A stretch of 6,345 nt of DNA, taken from positions 1 through 6,345 of the forward strand of contig DPLR01000425.1 of assembly GCA_003541895.1 (NCBI GenBank). The letters run 5' to 3'. The stretch's first letter is position 1, and each line of letters begins with the position of its first letter. A program made the translations under genes and the position numbers. The DNA comes from Cytophagales bacterium. Its GTDB lineage: Bacteria; Bacteroidota; Bacteroidia; Cytophagales; Cyclobacteriaceae. The notes under the pieces were generated by a model. It was not told where the DNA came from, did not search any database, and saw nothing but the letters and a program-made list of their open reading frames with translations. Shown here piece by piece: positions 1-6,345 of the stretch.

Positions 1-626
1 GACTGGATAAGGGAAATAATTTTGAGAATTATCTCGATAAGATTGAAAAAAGCGTTACCAAGTTAGATGGGTTTATTCGCGACATCATCGATTTCTCTAG
101 GAATGCAAGAACTGAAGTGGAGGCCGAACTTATCGACTTTAAAACGTTGATCCTTGAAGTCTTTGAAAATCTGAAATACCTCGATGAAAAAGACAGAATC
201 AAACGGATTGTAAAAGTAGATGTGCAAGGCGAATTTTATTCAGATAAGAAAAGACTGAGCGTAGTATTGAACAATATCATTGCCAACGCCATTAAGTATT
301 CAAACCCCCACGCAGAAACCCCGTTCATCGAGGTACGCGTGAAACAAAATTCATCTGTTACCGAGATGGTCATCTCCGACAATGGTATTGGCATAGCCGA
401 AGAACACATCGATAATATTTTTAAAATGTTTTACCGTGGCGATGCCAAGAGCCGCGGTTCGGGCATCGGTTTGTATATTGTAAAGGAAACACTCGAAAGG
501 ATTCAGGGTACTATTTCAGTGCACTCAGAATATGGTAAAGGCAGTACGTTTTCTATCGTTCTTCATTCGATTCGTCCGCAAGCCATACGCCATTCGCTGC
601 AACAAGAATCTACGAACATGGCTTAA
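1..626 (+). CDS. Sensor histidine kinase, C-terminal part (5' end outside window)
   Basis: The reading frame is open from the left edge (first whole codon at 3) to the TAA at 624-626, giving 207 residues. A GTG at 117 lies inside the frame and is not a credible start, because residues 1-38 before it continue the pattern of a HisKA dimerisation helix (FIRDIIDFSRN near residues 24-34). The ATPase (HATPase_c) domain follows and is complete. It has an N box with NNIIANAIKYS near 90-100, a G1 box DNGIGI near 126-131, an F-box-like segment FKMFYRG, and a G2 box GSGIGLYIVKE near 152-162. The phosphoacceptor histidine (H box) and any PAS or membrane sensor region must lie upstream. No receiver domain follows; the protein ends with a short polar tail. 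By family knowledge it autophosphorylates and passes phosphate to a response regulator. Its signal and partner cannot be told from here. Confidence 0.93.
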   Translation, partial: LDKGNNFENYLDKIEKSVTKLDGFIRDIIDFSRNARTEVEAELIDFKTLILEVFENLKYLDEKDRIKRIVKVDVQGEFYSDKKRLSVVLNNIIANAIKYSNPHAETPFIEVRVKQNSSVTEMVISDNGIGIAEEHIDNIFKMFYRGDAKSRGSGIGLYIVKETLERIQGTISVHSEYGKGSTFSIVLHSIRPQAIRHSLQQESTNMA

Positions 627-639
627 AATTTATTTTAAG
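622..639. repeat. AT-rich perfect inverted repeat spanning two convergent stop codons
   Basis: The arms CTTAAAAT (622-629) and ATTTTAAG (632-639) are exact reverse complements around a TT spacer. The kinase stop TAA (624-626, +) sits in the left arm and the stop of the small minus-strand ORF (635-637) sits in the right arm. It could be a weak shared 3'-end hairpin, but the stem is mostly A-T and no long T tract follows on either strand, so terminator function is only a guess. Confidence 0.4.
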
Positions 640-754
640 ATAATCCCCAGATTCGTGAGATCACCATGCTGATTACGAGAAGAATAAGCAACACCATAAG
701 TTGTCTAAATCTGCCTTTAAAACTTGAGTTCGCTATCATCTTCATGGCCTGCAT
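635..754 (-). CDS. Possible small single-span membrane protein (39 aa), unrecognised
   Basis: This short frame ends at TAA (635-637). The open frame reaches back to an ATG at 818-820, but that start lies inside an inverted repeat, and the first 22 residues look unlike the rest. I prefer the ATG at 752-754; ATGs at 743-745 and 737-739 are equally possible. The product has a basic N-terminal stretch (KGRFRQ) followed by a hydrophobic run, LMVLLILLVISMVI, that could form one transmembrane helix with the N-terminus in the cytoplasm. A sequence resembling the Bacteroidota -7 box (CATCTTTG on the minus strand, 780-787) lies about 25 bases upstream, but no matching -33 TTG is visible. I recognise no family. 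It could be a real membrane microprotein or a chance frame in a 282-base spacer. It runs in the same direction as the TerB-like gene upstream. Confidence 0.35.
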   Translation of the reverse strand: MQAMKMIANSSFKGRFRQLMVLLILLVISMVISRIWGLS

Positions 755-802
755 ACCTTGGTTTAAAAAAATTCGAATACAAAGATGCAATGATACCCGT
801 CT

Positions 803-820
803 GTGATTTTTTAAAATCAC
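803..820. repeat. Perfect inverted repeat upstream of the small ORF; possible operator
   Basis: The arms GTGATTTT (803-810) and AAAATCAC (813-820) are exact reverse complements separated by TT. On the minus strand the repeat lies just upstream of the -7-like sequence at 780-787, where a repressor or activator site for the small ORF would be expected. No T tract follows it on the minus strand, so it is unlikely to terminate the TerB-like gene's transcript. A regulatory role is inference. Confidence 0.35.
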
Positions 821-887
821 TCCTAAAACCTACATCGGTAACATAATTTAATACGCAACCAACACCAGTCTGACAACAATGAAATTA

Positions 888-908
888 GAGCGATGAATTG
901 AGCGATGA
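888..908. repeat. Short tandem duplication (12-base period)
   Basis: GAGCGATGA occurs at 888-896 and again at 900-908, with ATT between, directly beyond the TerB-like gene's stop codon. It reads as a small tandem duplication in non-coding DNA. No function is suggested by the sequence. Confidence 0.5.
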
Positions 909-1328
909 CTAATTGCTCTGAATTTTGATGAAGTCTTCTACTTCGCGCTGTAGGTCTTTTGCTGTCACTTCATCATAAGCCATCGTGGCAATGGATTTGA
1001 AAAGGTCACCTACCAAACTTTTTTCGAAACCCAATTTTTCGGCATAAACGGAAGCAACTTCTAATTCAAGATCTTCAACAACGCGATCAAGGTAGATCAT
1101 GTAAACCAGATGAAAAATAGCGTCAATTCTTCCGGCTTTGTCGGTTGGAATGGAAGGTGTGGTTTTTTCAAGCTCACGCAAGTCATCAGCATTTACACCT
1201 AATTGAATCCCCCACTTAACAATGCATGCCAAGTAGTTTCCATCAACACTGCCAGCGGTCTTAAAAACAGCTAGCAGATTGAAATAACTTTTCTTGACTT
1301 TGTTTAAATCAATGATCGAATCTTCCAT
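909..1328 (-). CDS. TerB-like (tellurite-resistance family fold) protein, 139 aa
   Basis: This 139-residue soluble, helical, acidic protein has no signal peptide or membrane segment. Two segments resemble the repeated helix-acidic loop-helix units of the TerB-like fold. The first is at about 25-54 (AGSVDGNYLACIVKWG, then LGVNADDLRELE). The second is at about 75-101 (VYMIYLDRVVEDLELEVASVYAEKLGF), with the typical pattern of acidic residues before a helix ending in LGF. In the family these acidic clusters are thought to bind metal. TerB-like proteins are widespread, and most stand-alone copies have no proven role in tellurite resistance. No other ter genes (terC, terD, terZ) are present here, so a tellurite role should not be assumed. 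The ATG at 1326-1328 is the first in the frame after a stop-rich spacer, and there is no Shine-Dalgarno, as is usual in this phylum. The gap terminator lies upstream, so it is probably transcribed separately. I am fairly sure of the gene, less so of the family. Confidence 0.85.
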   Translation of the reverse strand: MEDSIIDLNKVKKSYFNLLAVFKTAGSVDGNYLACIVKWGIQLGVNADDLRELEKTTPSIPTDKAGRIDAIFHLVYMIYLDRVVEDLELEVASVYAEKLGFEKSLVGDLFKSIATMAYDEVTAKDLQREVEDFIKIQSN

Positions 1329-1383
1329 GTATGCAATTTACTAATTTGTTTGATGCGTTTTTGAATGAGACAAAATGAAAATA

Positions 1384-1417
1384 AAAAAAGGAGACACCGT
1401 TAAGTGTCTCCTTTTTT
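1384..1417. terminator. Strong intrinsic terminator after gap, probably bidirectional
   Basis: The arms at 1384-1397 and 1404-1417 are perfect reverse complements over 14 bases around a 6-base loop (CGTTAA). The GC-containing core is GGAGACAC/GTGTCTCC (1390-1397 and 1404-1411), flanked by an A tract on the left and a T tract on the right. Read on the minus strand, it lies 15 bases past the gap stop codon and is followed by seven Ts, so it ends the gap transcript and separates it from the TerB-like gene. The T tract on the plus strand would let it act in that direction too. Confidence 0.88.
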
Positions 1418-1432
1418 AAGGGAAACCTATAT

Positions 1433-2492
<1,060 letters not shown>

Positions 2493-2533
2493 CCGATTTT
2501 GTAGAAAGAATCTGTTTTTTTTAACGCTCACGT

Positions 2534-2563
2534 TTGCATTTCCAATGTTGCGGTCTATCTTTG
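2534..2563 (+). promoter_or_regulatory. Promoter of tRNA-Glu (Bacteroidota type)
   Basis: TTG (2534-2536, preceded by a T) is followed after 19 bases by TATCTTTG (2556-2563), a full match to the Bacteroidota -7 box TAnnTTTG. The tRNA begins 20 bases after the -7 box, so the primary transcript would carry a 5' leader of roughly 12-15 bases for RNase P to remove. The promoter points away from that of gap. Confidence 0.75.
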
Positions 2564-2582
2564 CGGCTCTTTTTAGAAAGAC

Positions 2583-2654
2583 GGTCCGTTCGTCTAGGGG
2601 TTAGGACACCAGATTTTCATTCTGGTAACACGGGTTCGATTCCCGTACGGACTA
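2583..2654 (+). tRNA. tRNA-Glu (anticodon UUC)
   Basis: A complete cloverleaf can be drawn. The acceptor stem is GGTCCGT (2583-2589) with ACGGACT (2647-2653), whose first pair is G-U. The D arm carries the conserved GGGGTTAGGAC. The anticodon stem is CCAGA/TCTGG (2609-2613 and 2621-2625) around the loop TTTTCAT, with anticodon TTC at 2616-2618. The T arm is ACGGG/CCCGT around TTCGATT. The discriminator is A2654. The following bases are CTG, so the CCA end is not encoded and must be added by the nucleotidyltransferase. The gene stands alone, with its own promoter and terminator. Confidence 0.97.
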
Positions 2655-2671
2655 CTGAGTAAACCAATAAT

Positions 2672-2703
2672 AGCCTGTAAGCCAATCGCTTGCAGGCTTT
2701 TTT
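2672..2703 (+). terminator. Intrinsic terminator of the tRNA-Glu transcript
   Basis: AGCCTGTAAGC (2672-2682) pairs with GCTTGCAGGCT (2688-2698) with one G-U pair, around the loop CAATC. A run of Ts (2698-2703, then GTTTTTG) follows. It lies 17 bases past the tRNA and insulates the arabinofuranosidase gene from the tRNA promoter. Confidence 0.88.
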
Positions 2704-2841
2704 GTTTTTGATAGGCATCCCTTGCATAATCAAAATGACTTCCTCAAAATTTCCCCTGTCTTTCGTCTCCACTCAAAAGTTAAGCGTATACTTTTCGTCC
2801 GATTGTCTAAATTGAAAAACAATTTCGTACTGTCATCTCTT

Positions 2842-4377
2842 ATGAAAAAACTTTTCACCACGGTATTAGTGCTTGCCCTTGTTCTTCAGGTAAATGCCCA
2901 GAACCAACTTATTTTACATGCCGATTTGGGCAAGACTAAAATCAGCAAGCATATCTATGGTCACTTCTCTGAGCACTTAGGTAAATGCATCTACGGTGGA
3001 TTTTATGTGGGAGAGAACAATACAAAAATTGCCAACTCCAAAGGAGTGCGCAAGGATGTAATTGAGGCGCTCAAGAAAATGAAAATCCCTAACCTCCGTT
3101 GGCCAGGAGGTTGTTTTGCCGATACTTATCATTGGGAGGATGGTATCGGCCCGGTAAGTCAAAGGCCGAAAATGATCAATACAAACTGGGGAGGAGTTAC
3201 CGAAGACAATAGTTTTGGCACCCACGATTTTTTGAATATGTGCGAGCTACTTGGAGCCGAGCCCTACTTGGCTGCCAACGTAGGTAGTGGCACGGTACAA
3301 GAATTTACGCAATGGATTCAATATGTAAATTTTGATGGCGAGAGCCCCATGTCTAAAGTGCGAATTGAAAATGGAAGGGAGAAAGCATGGAATGTAAAAT
3401 TCTGGGGCGTAGGTAATGAAGCGTGGGGTTGTGGTGGCAATATGCGTGTCGAGCATTATGTAGACATCTATCGGCAATATGCTACGTTCATGACCGACTG
3501 GTCGAATGCCAGCCAAATTTTTAGGATCGCCAGTGGTGCGAATGGAGCCGACTATCATTGGACCGAAGTTTTGATGCGCGATATTCCTCACGACATTCTT
3601 GATGGCGTAGCGTTGCATCATTACTCGAATGTGCAATGGTCAAACAAAGGTTCATCTACTGATTTTAATGAGGGTCAATATTTTGCTACGTTAAAGTCGG
3701 CTTTGTTTATGGATGAGTTGGTAACCCGTCATTCCACTATTATGGATCGGTATGATCCTGCCAAAAAAATCGCCTTGGTAGTAGATGAGTGGGGCGGGTG
3801 GTATGATGTAGAGCCAGGAACAAACCCAGGGTTTCTCTATCAGCAGAATACGATGCGCGATGCAATGATTGCCGGAGTAACATTGAATATTTTTAACAAT
3901 CACAGTGAGCGCGTTCGCATAGCCAACCTAGCTCAAACTATTAATGTGTTGCAGGCTGTCATCCTTACGAAAGACGAAAAAATGATATTAACTCCAACGT
4001 ATCACGTAATGGAGATGTACAATGTTCATCAAGATGGTATTTTATTGCCCATCGATTTGAAAACAAACAACTATCAATTTGAAGGCAAGACGCTGCCTGC
4101 AGTCTCTGCTTCAGCATCAAGAGATCAAAGTGGAACAACTCATATTTCATTGGTAAACATTGACGCAAAAAATGCACAGGAGATTTCGATCCAGCTGCAA
4201 GGCACCAAGTACAATTCTGTTACCGGAAGAATACTTACGTCTGCCACGCTGCAAGATCACAATACGTTCGAAAACCCTTCGAAGGTAAAACCCGAAACGT
4301 TCAAAGGAGCAACGCTGGCATCCGACTTGAAAGTAACACTGCCTCCATTCAGCGTTGTGGTTTTGGAGTTAAAATAA
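2842..4377 (+). CDS. Secreted GH51 alpha-L-arabinofuranosidase (511 aa)
   Basis: The enzyme removes terminal alpha-L-arabinofuranosyl side groups from arabinoxylan, arabinan and related plant polysaccharides. The frame is open from a TTG at 2722, but the ATG at 2842 is chosen because it begins a classic signal peptide: MKK, a hydrophobic run LFTTVLVLALVLQ, then VNA with cleavage expected after Ala19. The 40 residues before it look like translated leader. There is no lipobox cysteine and no T9SS tail, so the mature enzyme is probably periplasmic. In the (beta/alpha)8 domain the GH51 acid/base is Glu193 (GVGNEAWGCGGNM) and the nucleophile is Glu316 (VVDEWGGWYDVEPGTNPG). RWPGGCFAD near 86-94, which lines the active site, is also typical of GH51. 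The last 100 or so residues form the expected beta-sandwich, ending PPFSVVVLELK. No SusC/SusD pair or other glycosidase adjoins it, so it is not in a visible polysaccharide-utilisation locus. No clear promoter was found in the 138-base leader. Confidence 0.93.
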   Translation: MKKLFTTVLVLALVLQVNAQNQLILHADLGKTKISKHIYGHFSEHLGKCIYGGFYVGENNTKIANSKGVRKDVIEALKKMKIPNLRWPGGCFADTYHWEDGIGPVSQRPKMINTNWGGVTEDNSFGTHDFLNMCELLGAEPYLAANVGSGTVQEFTQWIQYVNFDGESPMSKVRIENGREKAWNVKFWGVGNEAWGCGGNMRVEHYVDIYRQYATFMTDWSNASQIFRIASGANGADYHWTEVLMRDIPHDILDGVALHHYSNVQWSNKGSSTDFNEGQYFATLKSALFMDELVTRHSTIMDRYDPAKKIALVVDEWGGWYDVEPGTNPGFLYQQNTMRDAMIAGVTLNIFNNHSERVRIANLAQTINVLQAVILTKDEKMILTPTYHVMEMYNVHQDGILLPIDLKTNNYQFEGKTLPAVSASASRDQSGTTHISLVNIDAKNAQEISIQLQGTKYNSVTGRILTSATLQDHNTFENPSKVKPETFKGATLASDLKVTLPPFSVVVLELK

Positions 4378-4525
4378 TTTCCTGAAAACATTTCAAGCAA
4401 CAACAAAACACATCTACTATTTCTTTTAGGAATATATCCTACCACTTTTCCCAGCTCCTAATTGTGCCTTAGAAATTCAGCTTTTATGGAACAAATTTTA
4501 TTGAGATCGGAAACTTTTTAAAGCT

Positions 4526-6345
4526 CTATTCTTTAACAACCCGGGTTAATGAAACTTTTTCACCTTGCTGCACTCTTACGATGTACATACCGCTGGGCAG
4601 TTTAGATAAATCGATTTTTGCCTGTTGCACATCACCTTCACTCTCAAAAGTAAATGATGACATTTTCACACCCATCGAATTGTCAATTTCTCCTTCGGCA
4701 ATAGTGCCACTTCTGACTTCAAGCGTCACCATTCCAGAAGTAGGGTTAGGATAAGCGGTCAAACTCATTTCTTTAGGTTTCTCATCGCTAAGGGTAAACA
4801 CTTTTTCTGCTGATACTCTACAGCCATGGCTGGCAACTTCAACTCTATAAAGACCTGCTTTAGTCGGCTTGAAGTTCTGACTTGTAGCACCTGCAATCAA
4901 CTGCCCATCATCATACCACTGGTTACCATCGGCATAGTTCGATTGTAATGTTTGCGCATCGGGCATGCTAATCTCTGCTGATTTGATAATACCCTTACCA
5001 TTATCCGTAAATACCACACTAAATCGCTTTGCACCAAAGGTGGTTGAATCGTTTTCATTCACAGAGAAGCTATACGTTGAAGCTTGTCGAAGGTCAGTTG
5101 AGGTATTCGCAAGGTGATCTTTCAATTGCATTTGCATGCTTGAAGAGAATGAACTTAATCCAGTAAAATCAAGGTGATATGTACCAGTTTTCACGTTAGC
5201 AATGTCGAGTGATACGGTACGTGAACAGTTGTATGGTAGGGCATTGATCGCAAATCGATCATAGGCACCAGTTACTGTTGATAAATTGACCTGGCCAAAT
5301 CGGTTCATCATTTTTTCAGCATCATACTGTAGGTCCACACCTTCTGTCGCACCTTTTAAGAAGTAAATTACCGCCTCGTCACTTTGACCTTTGTCGGAAG
5401 CAACATTAATACGGAGCAGGTTACTTGGTGCTGTTTCCCTATAAAAGATAGGTTTTATGGTTGGGTTCGCTTTGCTCGTTTCGCTGAATGTAAGAGAGGC
5501 GCCCGTACCTGTTGCCTTCACCCAAAAACCTTGTCCCGTAGGAATGTATTTACTTGCTCCATAAGTTGAAACTCCATTTACCCATGAAGCGGTGACGGCA
5601 GTACCATTAGCAGTATTGTAGTCATCAAAGTAAATAGCATTGCTCACTTTGCTTGTTGTAGGGGATGGATTTACTAAAGTCCAATCAATGGCAGATGGGT
5701 ACGGATTTCCGATTAAGTTCCATCCATTACCTTTTCCTGAAGTAAAAGTCAATTTTGGGTTGCTCGTGGCGTTCAGTGTGAGGCTTCCGGTGTTTGCCAC
5801 TCCACGTACCCACCATGAATCATCTTGACTACCTACTGGATGTTCTGAATCAGGACCAAATATAAAAATGGAATAACCTTGCCCTGGCATAAAGACAACC
5901 GAAGTATCTTGGGTTGTCGCTGGGAATCCAGGCCATGTAGCTAGTTTTTCGTTATAATAAATCAATGAATTTTGAGTGTAGTTAGTTGAGCCGCCTTGTG
6001 GTGTTATAGTTGCTACTAAACTACTTCCTGTAAATGGACCAGTTACGGGCAACGATTTTTTAATCATTCCAACACTGGCACCCTGAACTGGTGATGAAAT
6101 ATCTCGCCATACCTGATAATAATATTGAGAAACACCAATCCTGCTCATGTGCCGCTGAACTGTAATTTTACCTAACTGTGTGCTTGGGGTAGCACCGCTA
6201 AGTGCAGCAATGCTTGCGTCAGCGGTGGGAAGATCATTGGTAGATAGCAACGTAAAAACTTTTGTGTTAGACGCACCATCGGTGTCAAATGTATTTGCGC
6301 CTATGGAGAGTACATTCACTAACTGAATTCCCGCGGTGTTCTCGT
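4526..6345 (-). CDS. Large secreted protein with type IX secretion sorting domain, C-terminal part (5' end outside window)
   Basis: The frame runs from the right edge without a stop to TAG at 4526-4528, about 605 residues. The GTG at 6317-6319 is an internal valine, not a start, since eight further sense codons precede it. In numbering from that valine, residues 1-450 are rich in Ser, Thr, Gly and Asn and look like beta-sandwich repeats. They include GWNLIGNPYPSAIDW (199-213) and IPTGQGFWVKATG (259-271), which recur in Bacteroidota exported proteins. Residues about 455-512 resemble an Ig-like module (NQWYDDGQLIAGAT, then AGLYRVEVASHGC). Residues about 516-597 are a type A T9SS sorting domain, with YPNPTSG at 523-529, LPSGMYIVRV at 574-583 and a basic end, TRVVKE. 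By family knowledge this tail directs export through the outer membrane and is usually removed on anchoring to surface lipopolysaccharide. No catalytic domain is visible, so the activity is unknown; adhesin, structural and enzymatic roles are all possible. It converges on the arabinofuranosidase gene. Confidence 0.9.
   Translation of the reverse strand, partial: ENTAGIQLVNVLSIGANTFDTDGASNTKVFTLLSTNDLPTADASIAALSGATPSTQLGKITVQRHMSRIGVSQYYYQVWRDISSPVQGASVGMIKKSLPVTGPFTGSSLVATITPQGGSTNYTQNSLIYYNEKLATWPGFPATTQDTSVVFMPGQGYSIFIFGPDSEHPVGSQDDSWWVRGVANTGSLTLNATSNPKLTFTSGKGNGWNLIGNPYPSAIDWTLVNPSPTTSKVSNAIYFDDYNTANGTAVTASWVNGVSTYGASKYIPTGQGFWVKATGTGASLTFSETSKANPTIKPIFYRETAPSNLLRINVASDKGQSDEAVIYFLKGATEGVDLQYDAEKMMNRFGQVNLSTVTGAYDRFAINALPYNCSRTVSLDIANVKTGTYHLDFTGLSSFSSSMQMQLKDHLANTSTDLRQASTYSFSVNENDSTTFGAKRFSVVFTDNGKGIIKSAEISMPDAQTLQSNYADGNQWYDDGQLIAGATSQNFKPTKAGLYRVEVASHGCRVSAEKVFTLSDEKPKEMSLTAYPNPTSGMVTLEVRSGTIAEGEIDNSMGVKMSSFTFESEGDVQQAKIDLSKLPSGMYIVRVQQGEKVSLTRVVKE

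Noticed and set aside
2789..2796. TACTTTTC as a -7 box for the arabinofuranosidase
   Set aside because: It matches TAnnTTTG at seven of eight bases, but no TTG lies at the required distance upstream, so it was not annotated as a promoter.
2809..2825. Inverted repeat AAATTG/CAATTT in the arabinofuranosidase leader
   Set aside because: Six A-T-rich pairs around AAAAA are expected by chance in this leader, and no regulatory logic attaches to it.
2722..2841. 40-residue N-terminal extension of the arabinofuranosidase starting at TTG 2722
   Set aside because: It precedes a textbook signal peptide at ATG 2842, starts with a rare codon right after the tRNA terminator, and has no family similarity. 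It is read as untranslated leader.
2977..4177. Several open frames of 70-129 codons on the minus strand within the arabinofuranosidase gene
   Set aside because: They lie wholly inside a gene with clear catalytic motifs, show no protein-like features and no promoters, and are antisense shadows.
4427..4441. TAGGA/TCCTA hairpin as a terminator between the convergent arabinofuranosidase and T9SS cargo genes
   Set aside because: Only five pairs form around a five-base loop and no T tract follows on either strand. I see no convincing terminator in 4378-4525.
5384..5828. Two plus-strand frames of about 60 codons inside the T9SS cargo gene
   Set aside because: They are shadows of the minus-strand coding frame, with no supporting signals.

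Overview
The window looks like an ordinary chromosomal segment of a member of the Bacteroidota, most likely a Cytophagales-type environmental bacterium. Four things point there. A very large secreted protein ends in a type IX secretion (T9SS) sorting domain, a system confined to this phylum group. Promoters match the Bacteroidota form (TTG, about 19-20 bases, TAnnTTTG). Genes lack Shine-Dalgarno sequences and have AT-rich leaders. The tRNA gene does not encode its CCA end. The order-level placement is inference only.

Layout, left to right. (1) Positions 1-626 (+) hold the 3' part of a sensor histidine kinase: the end of the dimerisation helix and a complete ATPase domain; the 5' part lies outside the window. 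(2) At 635-754 (-) a possible small single-span membrane protein converges on the kinase. An 18-base inverted repeat spans both stop codons, and a second one lies upstream of the small ORF. (3) At 909-1328 (-) is a TerB-like acidic helical protein. (4) At 1384-1417 a strong hairpin with A and T tracts on its two sides separates it from (5) gap, glyceraldehyde-3-phosphate dehydrogenase, at 1433-2434 (-). (6) The 2435-2582 spacer carries back-to-back promoters: one for gap leftward and a near-perfect one for tRNA-Glu(UUC) rightward, followed by the tRNA's own terminator. (7) At 2842-4377 (+) is a secreted GH51 alpha-L-arabinofuranosidase. (8) From 4526 to beyond the right edge (-) is the C-terminal 600 or so residues of a large T9SS-exported surface or secreted protein, convergent with the arabinofuranosidase.

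The genes do not form an evident joint system. The neighbourhood mixes housekeeping functions (glycolysis, a tRNA, signalling) with secreted functions (plant-polysaccharide side-chain removal and a T9SS cargo). No mobile element, CRISPR array, phage gene or defence island was seen. I found no convincing undescribed system. The items most worth a second look are the small membrane ORF with its two similarly built AT-rich inverted repeats, and the truncated T9SS cargo protein.
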